Of a stretch of DNA of 64,000 nt, positions 1 through 7,278 are shown piece after piece. Within the stretch, counting starts at the first letter, position 1, and every line of letters starts with the position of its first letter. The stretch comes from JAGVSR01 sp963742405 (GTDB lineage Bacteria > Pseudomonadota > Alphaproteobacteria > Rhizobiales > Hyphomicrobiaceae): contig CAVUMB010000005.1 of NCBI GenBank assembly GCA_963742405.1, forward strand, positions 248,001-312,000, given 5' to 3'. Below the pieces are notes generated by a model. That model was not told where the DNA came from. It saw nothing but the letters and a program-made list of their open reading frames with translations, and ran no database searches. A program made the position numbers and the translations under genes.

Positions 1-957
1 AGTCCAATTCTCAATCCCCGGCGCGGCAACGGGCGCTTCGACGATACGGAAATCCTCCGCACCGTCCGAGTTCGTCGTGATGATGAAGTGTTGACCGTGA
101 TGCTCGACATCGTATTCGTGACCGGTGACACGTGGCGCGATGATCCGCGGTGCGGTTTTCGGATCGTTCGCATCCAGGACGTGGAACTCGCTGGTTTGAT
201 GATCATGCGCATTGATCAGCACGAATGCCCGCGATTGCGTTCGCCCGAGCGCCAGAAAGAAACTTTCGTCGGCCTCTTCATAGACGAGTTCATCACTGTC
301 AGCCGGTTTGCCGATTGTATGCCGCCAGACCGCGCGCGGCCGGTGGTTGGCATCGACGCGGATGTAATAGAGCGTCCGGCTGTCGTTGCCCCAAGCGATG
401 TCGCCGCGTGTGTCGTTGATTTCGTCGGCGAGATTAACGCCAGTTGCCAGATCGCGAATGCGGACTGTGTAGAGTTCCGATCCTTTGTCGTCGGTCGAGT
501 AGGCGACGAGTGTGTGGTCGGGACTGTGGCTCGCCGCGCCCAGATCCCAATACGTCTTGCCCGAGGCCTCGGCGTTGCCGTCGATCAAAATGGTTTCCTC
601 GCCTCCGCCCCGCGGACGCCGGCATAGCCGCGGATACTGCCCACCCGCCGCGAAACTCGAAAAATACTCGAACTCCCCATCAGGGCTCGGCACCGTGCGG
701 TCGTCGGGCTTGAGCCGCGCCTTCATTTCTTCAAACAGCGTGTTCTGCAACGCGGCCGTATCGGCGAGCGCCGCATCCGCGAAGGCGTTCTCCGCGTCCA
801 GGTAGGCCCGGATCTCGGCATCGAGCGCGCTGGGGTTGCGCATGACCTCTTGCCAGTTGTCCGCCCTGATCCAGGCAAAGGGATCATTCAGTGACGTGCC
901 GTGCCAGGTCGTGACATGGGATTTCTGCCGTGCGGCGGGAGGGGGAAGGACGGTCAC
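1..957 (-). CDS. ptrB: Oligopeptidase B (S9A serine peptidase), N-terminal part, runs off the window
   Basis: The reverse strand is open from a GTG at 957 to the window edge, giving about 319 residues. The N-terminus carries a WHGTSLNDPFAWIR-like segment, then EIRAYLDAENAFADA and LFEEMKARLKPDD, the order seen at the start of oligopeptidase B. Beta-propeller repeats follow (DIAWGNDSRTLYYIRVDAN; SFFLALGRTQSR; SEFHVLDAND). The family cleaves short peptides after basic residues in the cytoplasm. The Ser-Asp-His catalytic domain would lie outside the window, so activity cannot be judged. Other S9A prolyl oligopeptidases are the main alternative. Confidence 0.85.
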   Translation of the reverse strand, partial: MTVLPPPAARQKSHVTTWHGTSLNDPFAWIRADNWQEVMRNPSALDAEIRAYLDAENAFADAALADTAALQNTLFEEMKARLKPDDRTVPSPDGEFEYFSSFAAGGQYPRLCRRPRGGGEETILIDGNAEASGKTYWDLGAASHSPDHTLVAYSTDDKGSELYTVRIRDLATGVNLADEINDTRGDIAWGNDSRTLYYIRVDANHRPRAVWRHTIGKPADSDELVYEEADESFFLALGRTQSRAFVLINAHDHQTSEFHVLDANDPKTAPRIIAPRVTGHEYDVEHHGQHFIITTNSDGAEDFRIVEAPVAAPGIENWT

Positions 958-1236
958 GAATAACCTCAATGATCATGGAACGATGAAGCCGGGCTGAACG
1001 CAGCGGCAACCTGGATGGGCTGTCTAGCCGCTTGCTGCGGCTGTGGCCAGCAGACCTGTCGCAACGACACGGAGCGACCGCGGATATGTTGAGTTTACGA
1101 AAAATTATTGCCAGTTATCCAAGCTTTACGCAGTCGCATCAAAGATGTCGGGCTGGCGCACCTAGCAACCGCCTGTCATGAATACTTGATCAGACTGGGC
1201 CTTGCACAGGCGGGCGGTAACGACGGGGACGATACT

Positions 1237-1650
1237 ATGACAGACAATTCCGAGCCGGGGCTCGTCGAACTGACGGCCCGCATCGTATCCGCATTCGTTA
1301 GCAAGAACACTTTGAGCACCAGCGACTTGCCGCAGCTGATCAGCGATACGCACGCGGCGCTGAGCCGGGTGACGATGGGCGGCGCGCCGCCGCCTGAGCG
1401 TGATGAACTGAAGCCGAAGGTTCCAGTCAAACGCTCGGTCATGCCCGACCACATCGTCTGTCTCGAAGACGGCAAAAAGTTCAAGTCCCTGAAGCGGCAC
1501 CTGAGGACGCACTACAACTTGTCGCCGGAGGATTACCGCGACAAATGGGGCCTTCCTCCCGATTATCCGATGGTCGCACCAAACTATGCCCGGGCCCGCT
1601 CGGACCTTGCCAAGAAGATGGGCCTCGGCACGCGCAAAGAGCGCGATTGA
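1237..1650 (+). CDS. MucR/Ros family zinc-finger transcriptional regulator
   Basis: This 137-residue protein has the MucR/Ros layout. A helical N-terminal segment (VELTARIVSAFVSKN) is followed by a compact Cys/His zinc finger (IVCLEDGKKFKSLKRHLRTH) and the NLSPEDYRDKWGLPPDYPMV signature. The C-terminal tail is basic (ARSDLAKKMGLGTRKERD), as in the family. The ATG at 1237 is preferred because a GGGGA sits just upstream and the length matches the family. The reading frame is open further upstream, but that extension has no family similarity. Family members bind AT-rich promoters and act as global regulators in Hyphomicrobiales; the targets here are unknown. Confidence 0.93.
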   Translation: MTDNSEPGLVELTARIVSAFVSKNTLSTSDLPQLISDTHAALSRVTMGGAPPPERDELKPKVPVKRSVMPDHIVCLEDGKKFKSLKRHLRTHYNLSPEDYRDKWGLPPDYPMVAPNYARARSDLAKKMGLGTRKERD

Positions 1651-1666
1651 CCAACCCAACGGACCG

Positions 1667-1954
1667 TTACGTTATCTTGTGTGTGTCGCCCGCGGCCGCG
1701 TGCTCGCACAGGTCTGCCCGTTCGGCGTGATAGAGCGCGATCAGCTGCGCATGCCGCGACAGATCGTAGGTCCAGTGTCCCGCCAGCCCGCGCTTGCGTT
1801 CGGCCCTGAGCGCGCGGCGCAGCAGCGCTACGACGCGACGCCGGCCCGCCAAACTTCGGTCGCCAATCTCATGCGGCCACAGCGGCAGCAATCGCATCAA
1901 CTCTCGTTCGCGTTGCTGGCAACCCGGTGAGGCGGTGGACCTTTGTGTGGACAT
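1667..1954 (-). CDS. Conserved hypothetical protein with a basic RRALRAERKRG...HWTYD motif
   Basis: A short protein of about 95 residues, read from the ATG at 1954. The conserved-looking part is LMRLLPLWPHEIGD, then SLAGRRRVVALLRRALRAER and KRGLAGHWTYDLSRHAQLIALYHAE. I recall this pattern from small uncharacterised alphaproteobacterial proteins but know no function for it. It is very Arg-rich, has no signal peptide or membrane segment, and is convergent with the MucR gene (16 bases apart). The open frame extends upstream to 2056, but that part looks unrelated. Confidence 0.6.
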   Translation of the reverse strand: MSTQRSTASPGCQQRERELMRLLPLWPHEIGDRSLAGRRRVVALLRRALRAERKRGLAGHWTYDLSRHAQLIALYHAERADLCEHAAAGDTHKIT

Positions 1955-2137
1955 GCGGCGGTCCCAATCAGGCGATCGGATCGAGATTGCCACGCCGCCC
2001 TGGTGCGGGGATAAGCGCCCGACCGGCAAAAAATTCCATTTATCCCCGTCGTTCACCTGGCGCCTATCAAGGACGGGTCAGCGTGCTCAAGCGCGCCTAA
2101 CTTTTTCGCATCGATCAAGGCTTGGCGCGAGGTTTCC

Positions 2138-2524
2138 ATGGACCGGTCCGAATGCGACACCCCTCAGATAGACCCAAGCGTGGTGCTCCTCTGTCACGAC
2201 ATCTCCCCGGCAGACGAACAATTGCGAGCCGTGGTTGAAGCAAGTGTCGGCCGGGTCTTCAGCGTCAGGAGCCAGGATTTCGGTTCGATCACGCGCGGCC
2301 GCGCCCGCGCCGCGCTCGCCCGTCAGGTTGCAATGTATTTGAGCCACATCGCGTGTCGCCGGAACTTCACCGACGTCGGCCGCATCTTCGCGCGTGATCG
2401 CACCACCGTCGCGCACGCGTGCGGTGTCGTCGAGGATCTGCGTGATGACCAGCGCTTCGACCGGGTCCTCGACCTGCTCGAGACCATCGTTCGTTTCAAG
2501 CTGACGCCACGCGGAGAAAAGTAA
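2138..2524 (+). CDS. Stand-alone DnaA domain IV (replication-initiator DNA-binding) protein
   Basis: The 128-residue product aligns in pattern with the C-terminal DNA-binding domain of DnaA. The segment ARQVAMYLSHIACRRNFTDV is followed by GRIFARDRTTVAHACGVVED, which corresponds to the DnaA-box recognition signature (GxxFGxRDHTTVLHA in DnaA). The AAA+ ATPase domain is absent, so it cannot initiate replication as DnaA does. It could bind DnaA-box-like sites as a regulator; that is inference. The stop codon overlaps the start of the DUF6456 gene by one base, which suggests translational coupling. Confidence 0.85.
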   Translation: MDRSECDTPQIDPSVVLLCHDISPADEQLRAVVEASVGRVFSVRSQDFGSITRGRARAALARQVAMYLSHIACRRNFTDVGRIFARDRTTVAHACGVVEDLRDDQRFDRVLDLLETIVRFKLTPRGEK

Positions 2525-3375
2525 TGGTCAAACAAAAAGCTGCCGATCACGCCGTTTACAGCCCGCAACTCGGTTTGGCAGCGATGCTCCGCAAGCTCGC
2601 GAAGCGATCCAGCGTCGTCCTGGCGCCCTCGCTCACGCCTTCAGGCGCGCCGTTGTGCCTCGTCCACCAAGGCACCAACGCCGGCTCCGTTATCCGGTCC
2701 GATTTCGACCGTGCCCGCCGGGCGGGCTTCGTGGAACAAGTCAGCGGCAGCGACAGTTGGCGGCTTTCCGCAAAAGGCCGCGAAGCGGTACGCCGTCTCG
2801 TCAGCAGTGGCCCCGGCTGCGCCCACACCGCGTCGATACCCGAAAAACCGTGCGTTGATCTCGATGAGAGCCCGCTCGCCTGGCTCCGCCGCCGCCGCGC
2901 CAAGGATGGCTCCCCGCTCATCACCGAAGCGCAATTCCTGGCCGGCGAGCGGTTGCGCACCGACTTCACCTTCGCCCAACTCGGACCCCGCGTGACGGCA
3001 AACTGGGATGCGGCGTTAGGTGCGACCGCCGGCCCGCGAGGGGCACCGGGAGGCGGTGTCGATATGGCCGACAACGTGATCGCCGCCGCCGCGCGCGTCA
3101 ACCGTGCGCTCCATGCCGTCGGCCCGGAACTCTCCGGCATTCTGGTCGATGTCTGCTGCTTCCTCAAAGGCCTTGAGGAACTGGAGCGCAGCGTCGGCTG
3201 GCCGCAGCGCTCAGGCAAGGTCGTGCTGCAGATCGCGCTGACATGCCTTGCGCGCCATTACCATTTTTTCGCTGACGACAGAAAAATCGGCCCAGCCTCG
3301 CGGCACTGGGGCGTCGCCGGCTATCGGCCGTCAATCAACAGCAGCGTCGCGACACCTCAACCGGCAGCCGACTGA
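2524..3375 (+). CDS. DUF6456 domain-containing protein
   Basis: A 283-residue protein whose ATG overlaps the last base of the preceding stop codon. The first ~110 residues look like a winged-helix module (FDRARRAGFVEQVSGSDSWRLSAKGREAV). The C-terminal half carries the DUF6456 signature: SPLAWLRRRRAKDGSPLITE, AQFLAGERLRTDFTFAQLGP and VDVCCFLKGLEELERSVGWP. The family is restricted largely to alphaproteobacteria and has no established biochemical role that I know of. The winged-helix-like N-terminus and the coupling to a DnaA domain IV protein suggest a DNA-binding pair, which is inference. Confidence 0.85.
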   Translation: MVKQKAADHAVYSPQLGLAAMLRKLAKRSSVVLAPSLTPSGAPLCLVHQGTNAGSVIRSDFDRARRAGFVEQVSGSDSWRLSAKGREAVRRLVSSGPGCAHTASIPEKPCVDLDESPLAWLRRRRAKDGSPLITEAQFLAGERLRTDFTFAQLGPRVTANWDAALGATAGPRGAPGGGVDMADNVIAAAARVNRALHAVGPELSGILVDVCCFLKGLEELERSVGWPQRSGKVVLQIALTCLARHYHFFADDRKIGPASRHWGVAGYRPSINSSVATPQPAAD

Positions 3376-3794
3376 GCCACCGCATGCTTCGCTTCTGCCC
3401 TGATCCGCGCGACCATCGACGCGAGACCATTCGATCGCTGCGGCGTCAGATGATCCTTAAGACCCAGTTCGGCGAAATCGGTGAGTGCATCGTGCGCTGC
3501 GATCTCATCCGCCGGCCGGTCCTGATAGATGGTGAGCAGGATTGCAACGAGCCCGCGCACGATATGCGCATCACTGTCCCCGTCGATGTGCATCAGCGGC
3601 GCCTTGCCGGCCTCTTGCGGCGACAATCGGGTCACGAGCCAGACCTGACTGGCGCAGCCGCGCACTTTGTTCGCGTCCGTTTTGTCGGTGTCCGGCAATC
3701 CCGGCAGCGCCCGCCCGAGTTCGATGACGTAGCGATAGCGGTCCTCCCAGTCATCGACGAGGGCGAAGTTGTCTTTCAGTTCCGCAAACGTCAT
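3357..3794 (-). CDS. sufE: SufE family cysteine desulfuration protein
   Basis: The protein of 145 residues begins MTFAELKDNFALVDDWEDRY and continues LGRALPGLPDTDKTDANKVRG, then CASQVWLV with the sulfur-accepting Cys at about residue 47. The family accepts persulfide from the cysteine desulfurase SufS and passes it to the Suf Fe-S scaffold in the cytoplasm. The ATG at 3794 fits the family start; the open frame upstream to 3959 has no similarity. It converges with and overlaps the DUF6456 gene by 19 bases. No other suf genes are in the window. Confidence 0.95.
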   Translation of the reverse strand: MTFAELKDNFALVDDWEDRYRYVIELGRALPGLPDTDKTDANKVRGCASQVWLVTRLSPQEAGKAPLMHIDGDSDAHIVRGLVAILLTIYQDRPADEIAAHDALTDFAELGLKDHLTPQRSNGLASMVARIRAEAKHAVAQSAAG

Positions 3795-3909
3795 GGTGCG
3801 TCCTGTCGCGGCGCCCGGCCAGGTGCGAGGCGCTGACTTTCGACTTAGGCTGGATGCAGCGTCGGGGCAAGCCGCCGTGCCTGATCTGCACCGGGCGCGT
3901 GTGCGATCT

Positions 3910-4275
3910 TCAGCGTTGAACGCGAGGCTGTTGGCCCCGCCAGCCGGGTTCAAGATCACGCGAGGTCAATGTACCCCGCTGCGGGACCGATGACGTCTCC
4001 ACGTCACTGTCAACCATTGCCATACCGGCGCCCTGATGGACAACGTGGCTCATCACGACATCATAACCCATGAGCCAGGCAAACTCGGCTTTCGTCTTGA
4101 ACACATCCCACGCTACGCCCGCGTTGTCGCACGTCTTGGCGTTGCGGTCACAAAACGTCACCGTCCACTGAGCGGCATCGACGACAGCCTGCTGCAAGCG
4201 CTCCTGCTGCGCCCGGTCGGACGGCAGAAGCGCGATGACGGCGCCGATAACGATGACTGTGCGCACGAGAGCCAT
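3910..4275 (-). CDS. DUF5330 domain-containing exported protein
   Basis: A 121-residue protein with an N-terminal hydrophobic segment (TVIVIGAVIALLP) that could be a signal anchor. The core reads WTVTFCDRNAKTCDNAGVAW followed by DVFKTKAEFAWLMGYDVV, matching DUF5330 of Hyphomicrobiales. Two Cys residues in the core could pair in the periplasm. No function is known to me. It stands between sufE (same strand) and the divergent peptidoglycan-binding gene. Confidence 0.75.
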   Translation of the reverse strand: MALVRTVIVIGAVIALLPSDRAQQERLQQAVVDAAQWTVTFCDRNAKTCDNAGVAWDVFKTKAEFAWLMGYDVVMSHVVHQGAGMAMVDSDVETSSVPQRGTLTSRDLEPGWRGQQPRVQR

Positions 4276-4429
4276 TTGAATTCAATATCCGAACCAGCGC
4301 TTTGAGGCTTTGATGAACCTCAAAGCCGACACTACCGCACTGCGATCAAAAAAGCGGAACCAGGCGCGCTTGCAATTGTCGCGAATTTTATCGATCGGCT
4401 TCACTTTCTGTTCACCCATCTCACGCGGG

Positions 4430-4445
4430 TTAACGAGCCGTTAAC
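4430..4445 (+). promoter_or_regulatory. CtrA-type binding box upstream of the peptidoglycan-binding gene
   Basis: TTAA, seven bases, TTAAC fits the CtrA full-site consensus exactly. It lies 53 bases before the ATG at 4498. CtrA is the cell-cycle master regulator of alphaproteobacteria and often controls envelope genes. Binding itself is inferred. Confidence 0.6.
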
Positions 4446-4497
4446 GCCCGCCTCGGATACTCCGCCACGACGAGGTGAAGAACCGCCTGGAGACAGC

Positions 4498-5226
4498 ATG
4501 ACTGCAAGCATATCTCGTTCGGCAATAGCGCTGTTTGGAGTCCTCTCCGCCGCGGTCGCGGTCAACCTGACCTTGTTGCAACCCGGTGCACACCTGGAAC
4601 GAACGGCTGCGCGCGATACCACTTGGGGTGCCGTCAACGAAACCGCAGCGCTTGAAGTGCCAGAACTCGATCGCGGCTTGCCCGCCGCTCCTGCCGGACA
4701 GGACACAGCGGGACCCGTGCCGTCGGGATCAGGTCCTCTCACTCCGGGTATCACGCAACGCATCGTCGTCGAGCCGCCCGGCGCCAATCCTGCCGAAACC
4801 ACGCGGGCCATCCAAACCGCCCTGCAGGCCAAAGGTTACGAGACCGGTGGCACCGACGGCATTGCCGGCCCCGTGACTCAGGCCGCCATTCTCGCTTATG
4901 AAGTCGACAACGGCCTGCCGTTGACGGCTGAACCAAGCGACGCTGTGCTCGCGCGCATCAAGGCGGGGCGTCGGGGCACGACCACGGCCGCCGGCCTCGC
5001 CCCCGGACCGAAAGCCGACACTCTGATCCGATCCGTTCAGACAGCTCTCGCCAAACTCGGCTATAAAGTTGGCCGCGCCGACGGGCGTCTCGGCGAAGCC
5101 ACGATTGCCGCCATCCGAGCTTTTGAGAAGCAGCAGTCGATGCCGGACACCGGACGTATTTCTGGTGATCTGTTGACGAGACTGACGCGGCTCAGCACAC
5201 CACCGCGTACGGCCGGCACACGCTGA
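4498..5226 (+). CDS. Exported protein with two peptidoglycan-binding (PG_binding_1) repeats
   Basis: The product has 242 residues. It opens with a hydrophobic segment (SIALFGVLSAAVAVNLTLL-like) that could be a signal peptide or anchor. Two PG_binding_1 domains follow, at about residues 100-155 (AIQTALQAKGYETGGTDGIA ... AILAYEVDNGLPLT) and 178-235 (VQTALAKLGYKVGRADGRLG ... AIRAFEKQQSMPDTG). The family binds the cell wall non-catalytically. No hydrolase domain is present, so it probably acts as a wall-bound adaptor. A CtrA-type box upstream suggests cell-cycle control, and a DUF1491 gene follows 39 bases downstream. Confidence 0.88.
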   Translation: MTASISRSAIALFGVLSAAVAVNLTLLQPGAHLERTAARDTTWGAVNETAALEVPELDRGLPAAPAGQDTAGPVPSGSGPLTPGITQRIVVEPPGANPAETTRAIQTALQAKGYETGGTDGIAGPVTQAAILAYEVDNGLPLTAEPSDAVLARIKAGRRGTTTAAGLAPGPKADTLIRSVQTALAKLGYKVGRADGRLGEATIAAIRAFEKQQSMPDTGRISGDLLTRLTRLSTPPRTAGTR

Positions 5227-5265
5227 CCGCGCGGCCTCCCAACGATCAGCACCGAGTGACAACCT

Positions 5266-5619
5266 ATGCGGCTCAAGGCTGGCATCTGGATTAAAGCCTA
5301 CATTCGACGGTGCGCATCACAGGGCGTGCCCGCCGTCGTCGTGAGTCATGGCGACGATGATGCCGGCGCGATCTTTATCCGCGTCAGTTGCCTCGACGGG
5401 ACTTCGCTCCTCTTCGGCCCCGCGCCGGCCGGTCTGGACGAATCGCAGACGGACCGCCCGATGATGCGCTTGTTCGATGGCCGCGCCGTCCCCGACGAGG
5501 GCGTCGATGAGTTTCTCGCCCGCCAGCGCCAGTTCGATTCCGATTTGTGGATCGTCGAGGTCGAAGCCCGCGACGGTCGCCATTTCCTCGACGACTGGAT
5601 CTTCACGGCCACGCGCTGA
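5266..5619 (+). CDS. DUF1491 family protein
   Basis: A 117-residue protein starting MRLKAGIWIKAYIRRCASQG with GVPAVVVSHGDDDAGAIFIR. The C-terminal signature is RQRQFDSDLWIVEVEARDGR followed by HFLDD, characteristic of DUF1491. There is no signal peptide, so it should be cytoplasmic. Function is unknown. It lies 39 bases behind the peptidoglycan-binding gene on the same strand and may be co-transcribed. Confidence 0.88.
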   Translation: MRLKAGIWIKAYIRRCASQGVPAVVVSHGDDDAGAIFIRVSCLDGTSLLFGPAPAGLDESQTDRPMMRLFDGRAVPDEGVDEFLARQRQFDSDLWIVEVEARDGRHFLDDWIFTATR

Positions 5620-5742
5620 AACTTCGTTTTTAAACGCGTTGACGGTTGTTAACGCCGCGTCAAGAACTGGGATAAACATAATCGCATAAATGATTCGATC
5701 GCGCCGGACGTGGCGACCGCCTTAACTTCGGGGAGGATCTTG

Positions 5743-5934
5743 ATGGGAAACGTTGTCGAGTTTCGTCCCGCCGCTGCCGGCCAGCCGGACAATACTCGCG
5801 CGCCGACTTCGGCCTCAGCCGATATCGTCATTTTTCCTGGTATCCGTTATGAGCGCCACGTCGAGCCGCGTGAACCCACGCCCGCTCCCTCGCGCGGCGG
5901 ACGAACGCGCTCGCACCGTCGCAACGGCAAATGA
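5743..5934 (+). CDS. Small conserved hypothetical protein
   Basis: A 63-residue protein beginning MGNVVEFRPAAAGQPD and containing ADIVIFPGIRYERH, a pattern I associate with short alphaproteobacterial proteins of unknown role. The ATG at 5743 is preceded by GGGGAGGA at good distance, which decides the start over the upstream alternative at 5710. The C-terminal tail is basic (RGGRTRSHRRNGK). It converges with the DUF1254 gene 10 bases away. Confidence 0.7.
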   Translation: MGNVVEFRPAAAGQPDNTRAPTSASADIVIFPGIRYERHVEPREPTPAPSRGGRTRSHRRNGK

Positions 5935-5944
5935 CAGCATAACG

Positions 5945-6532
5945 CTAAGGCTTGTCGGCGATCCGACGGCAGGTACCGCGCTTCAATTCGGCTTCGATCG
6001 AAGCCCGGTAGGCATAGCCGCTGTCGGGCGCCCGTAAGACGGCGAGCCCCTTTCGTGCCTGCACCTGCAATTGCTGCTCACGCGGCGATCGAAGCCCCTG
6101 CGCTTCCGGCGACAAACCCATGAAGCGATCATCATCGGGCACCAGCAACAGCGACACGGATGTCGGACGGTCTGGCCGCCCGGCCGCGACGTAGATCGCG
6201 ATTCCATCCGGGTCATAGAGCGTCAGGTTCCAGCCGGGCGTCGGCAGTGAAGCCGTAAGCGCCACTTTCCCCTTGCGCGTATCGAAGAGACACATGGCGA
6301 TCCGAGCGTCGGGAGCCATATAGGGCAGCGGTTGCGCATCGGGGGTCACCGGCGGAAAGACAACCATAGTGTTCGGCTTCAGCGCGGGGGCCAGCCGGTC
6401 CCACGCTGATGACAGTGCGATACTGGGCGCGGTGAACGTGGTTGCAACGTGCAAGACTGCGATGGCAAAGATGGCCGCCAGCACCAGTCGGCTATCCGGT
6501 GGGCGTAGCCTCTTGAGCCGGTCCCAAATCAT
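5945..6532 (-). CDS. DUF1254 domain-containing membrane protein
   Basis: A 195-residue protein with one N-terminal transmembrane segment (LVLAAIFAIAVLHVATTFTA) and a periplasmic domain containing PYMAPDARIAMCLFDTRKG and GWNLTLYDPDGIAIYVAAG, as in short DUF1254 proteins that accompany DUF1214 genes in Hyphomicrobiales. Its ATG overlaps the stop codon of the upstream DUF1214 gene (ATGA), so the two are probably translationally coupled. It is the last gene of a three-gene minus-strand unit that begins with a penicillin-binding protein. Confidence 0.8.
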   Translation of the reverse strand: MIWDRLKRLRPPDSRLVLAAIFAIAVLHVATTFTAPSIALSSAWDRLAPALKPNTMVVFPPVTPDAQPLPYMAPDARIAMCLFDTRKGKVALTASLPTPGWNLTLYDPDGIAIYVAAGRPDRPTSVSLLLVPDDDRFMGLSPEAQGLRSPREQQLQVQARKGLAVLRAPDSGYAYRASIEAELKRGTCRRIADKP

Positions 6533-7278
6533 CGGCAGCCCTTTGCAGTGATTGTAGGCACTCGTTCCTTCAGGTCGCGCGCTTCGTCGCCGGTTCCCGT
6601 TGCCAGGCTCATATCAATGATGGTGTAGGCGACACTCAAAGTTCCAGCACCGCTCGTCGGGAGCCAGTTGCCCCCGCCGGCTGAGCGCGACAGCAGGGCG
6701 ACGAACCGGCCGTCCGGTGAAACGGCGCCTGTCTCGCTTGTGAAAGCATATCGTTCGGCCGCATTTTGAATAAGGCGGCCGTCGCCATCGAATACGGCAA
6801 GGCTCCACCACGACGCTTCCGGTGGACGCAGCACAACCTCGTAGTCGCACGACGAATGCAGCGCGCTGCCGGCGTTGTCGGTGCGTGCAATCCAGTTCTC
6901 CGCGATGTCAGCGGGCAAAGGCAGCGACCCGATGCGAGCAAAGTGTGCGCGCGTATAGGGATCAGTATCGCTGCGCCCGGCTGTCGTCCACAGTGTCCAT
7001 GGACCCGAAGTCACGGTGGTGAGGCTGCTGCCGCGATCCATCATATAGGTGGCGCTGCCGATACCGGCCGTCAGCACGATAAGAATGAAAAGTGCCCAGT
7101 CGGTTAAAAGTCGCAACAGTAGCGCGACACGCTTCTTGATCTGGTGACGTACAAAACTGGAGCGGAAAATATTGGCCGTCCAAGACCGCCCACCCGGCGT
7201 TGTCGGCGTGACACTCCGCAATGGCAGCGCCGCATGATCCAGCTTGAGTCGCGCACCATCAAACAGGGAGCGGATCAT
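6529..7278 (-). CDS. DUF1214 domain-containing membrane protein
   Basis: The protein has 249 residues, with a transmembrane segment near residues 60-80 (LLTDWALFILIVLTAGIGSA). The DUF1214 region follows: SGPWTLWTTAGRSDTDPYTR, AHFARIGSLPLPADIAENW, then ASWWSLAVFDGDGRLIQNAA and SAGGGNWLPTSGAG. The role is unknown. ATGA overlaps link it both to the penicillin-binding protein gene before it and to the DUF1254 gene after it, so all three are likely made together. About 55 residues precede the membrane segment, more than I would expect, but the start is fixed by the overlap. Confidence 0.85.
   Translation of the reverse strand: MIRSLFDGARLKLDHAALPLRSVTPTTPGGRSWTANIFRSSFVRHQIKKRVALLLRLLTDWALFILIVLTAGIGSATYMMDRGSSLTTVTSGPWTLWTTAGRSDTDPYTRAHFARIGSLPLPADIAENWIARTDNAGSALHSSCDYEVVLRPPEASWWSLAVFDGDGRLIQNAAERYAFTSETGAVSPDGRFVALLSRSAGGGNWLPTSGAGTLSVAYTIIDMSLATGTGDEARDLKERVPTITAKGCR

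Noticed and set aside
88..805. Overlapping plus-strand open frames across the first 800 bases
   Set aside because: They lie opposite a continuous minus-strand frame with clear oligopeptidase B similarity; the plus-strand translations are Arg/Pro-rich without any family pattern.
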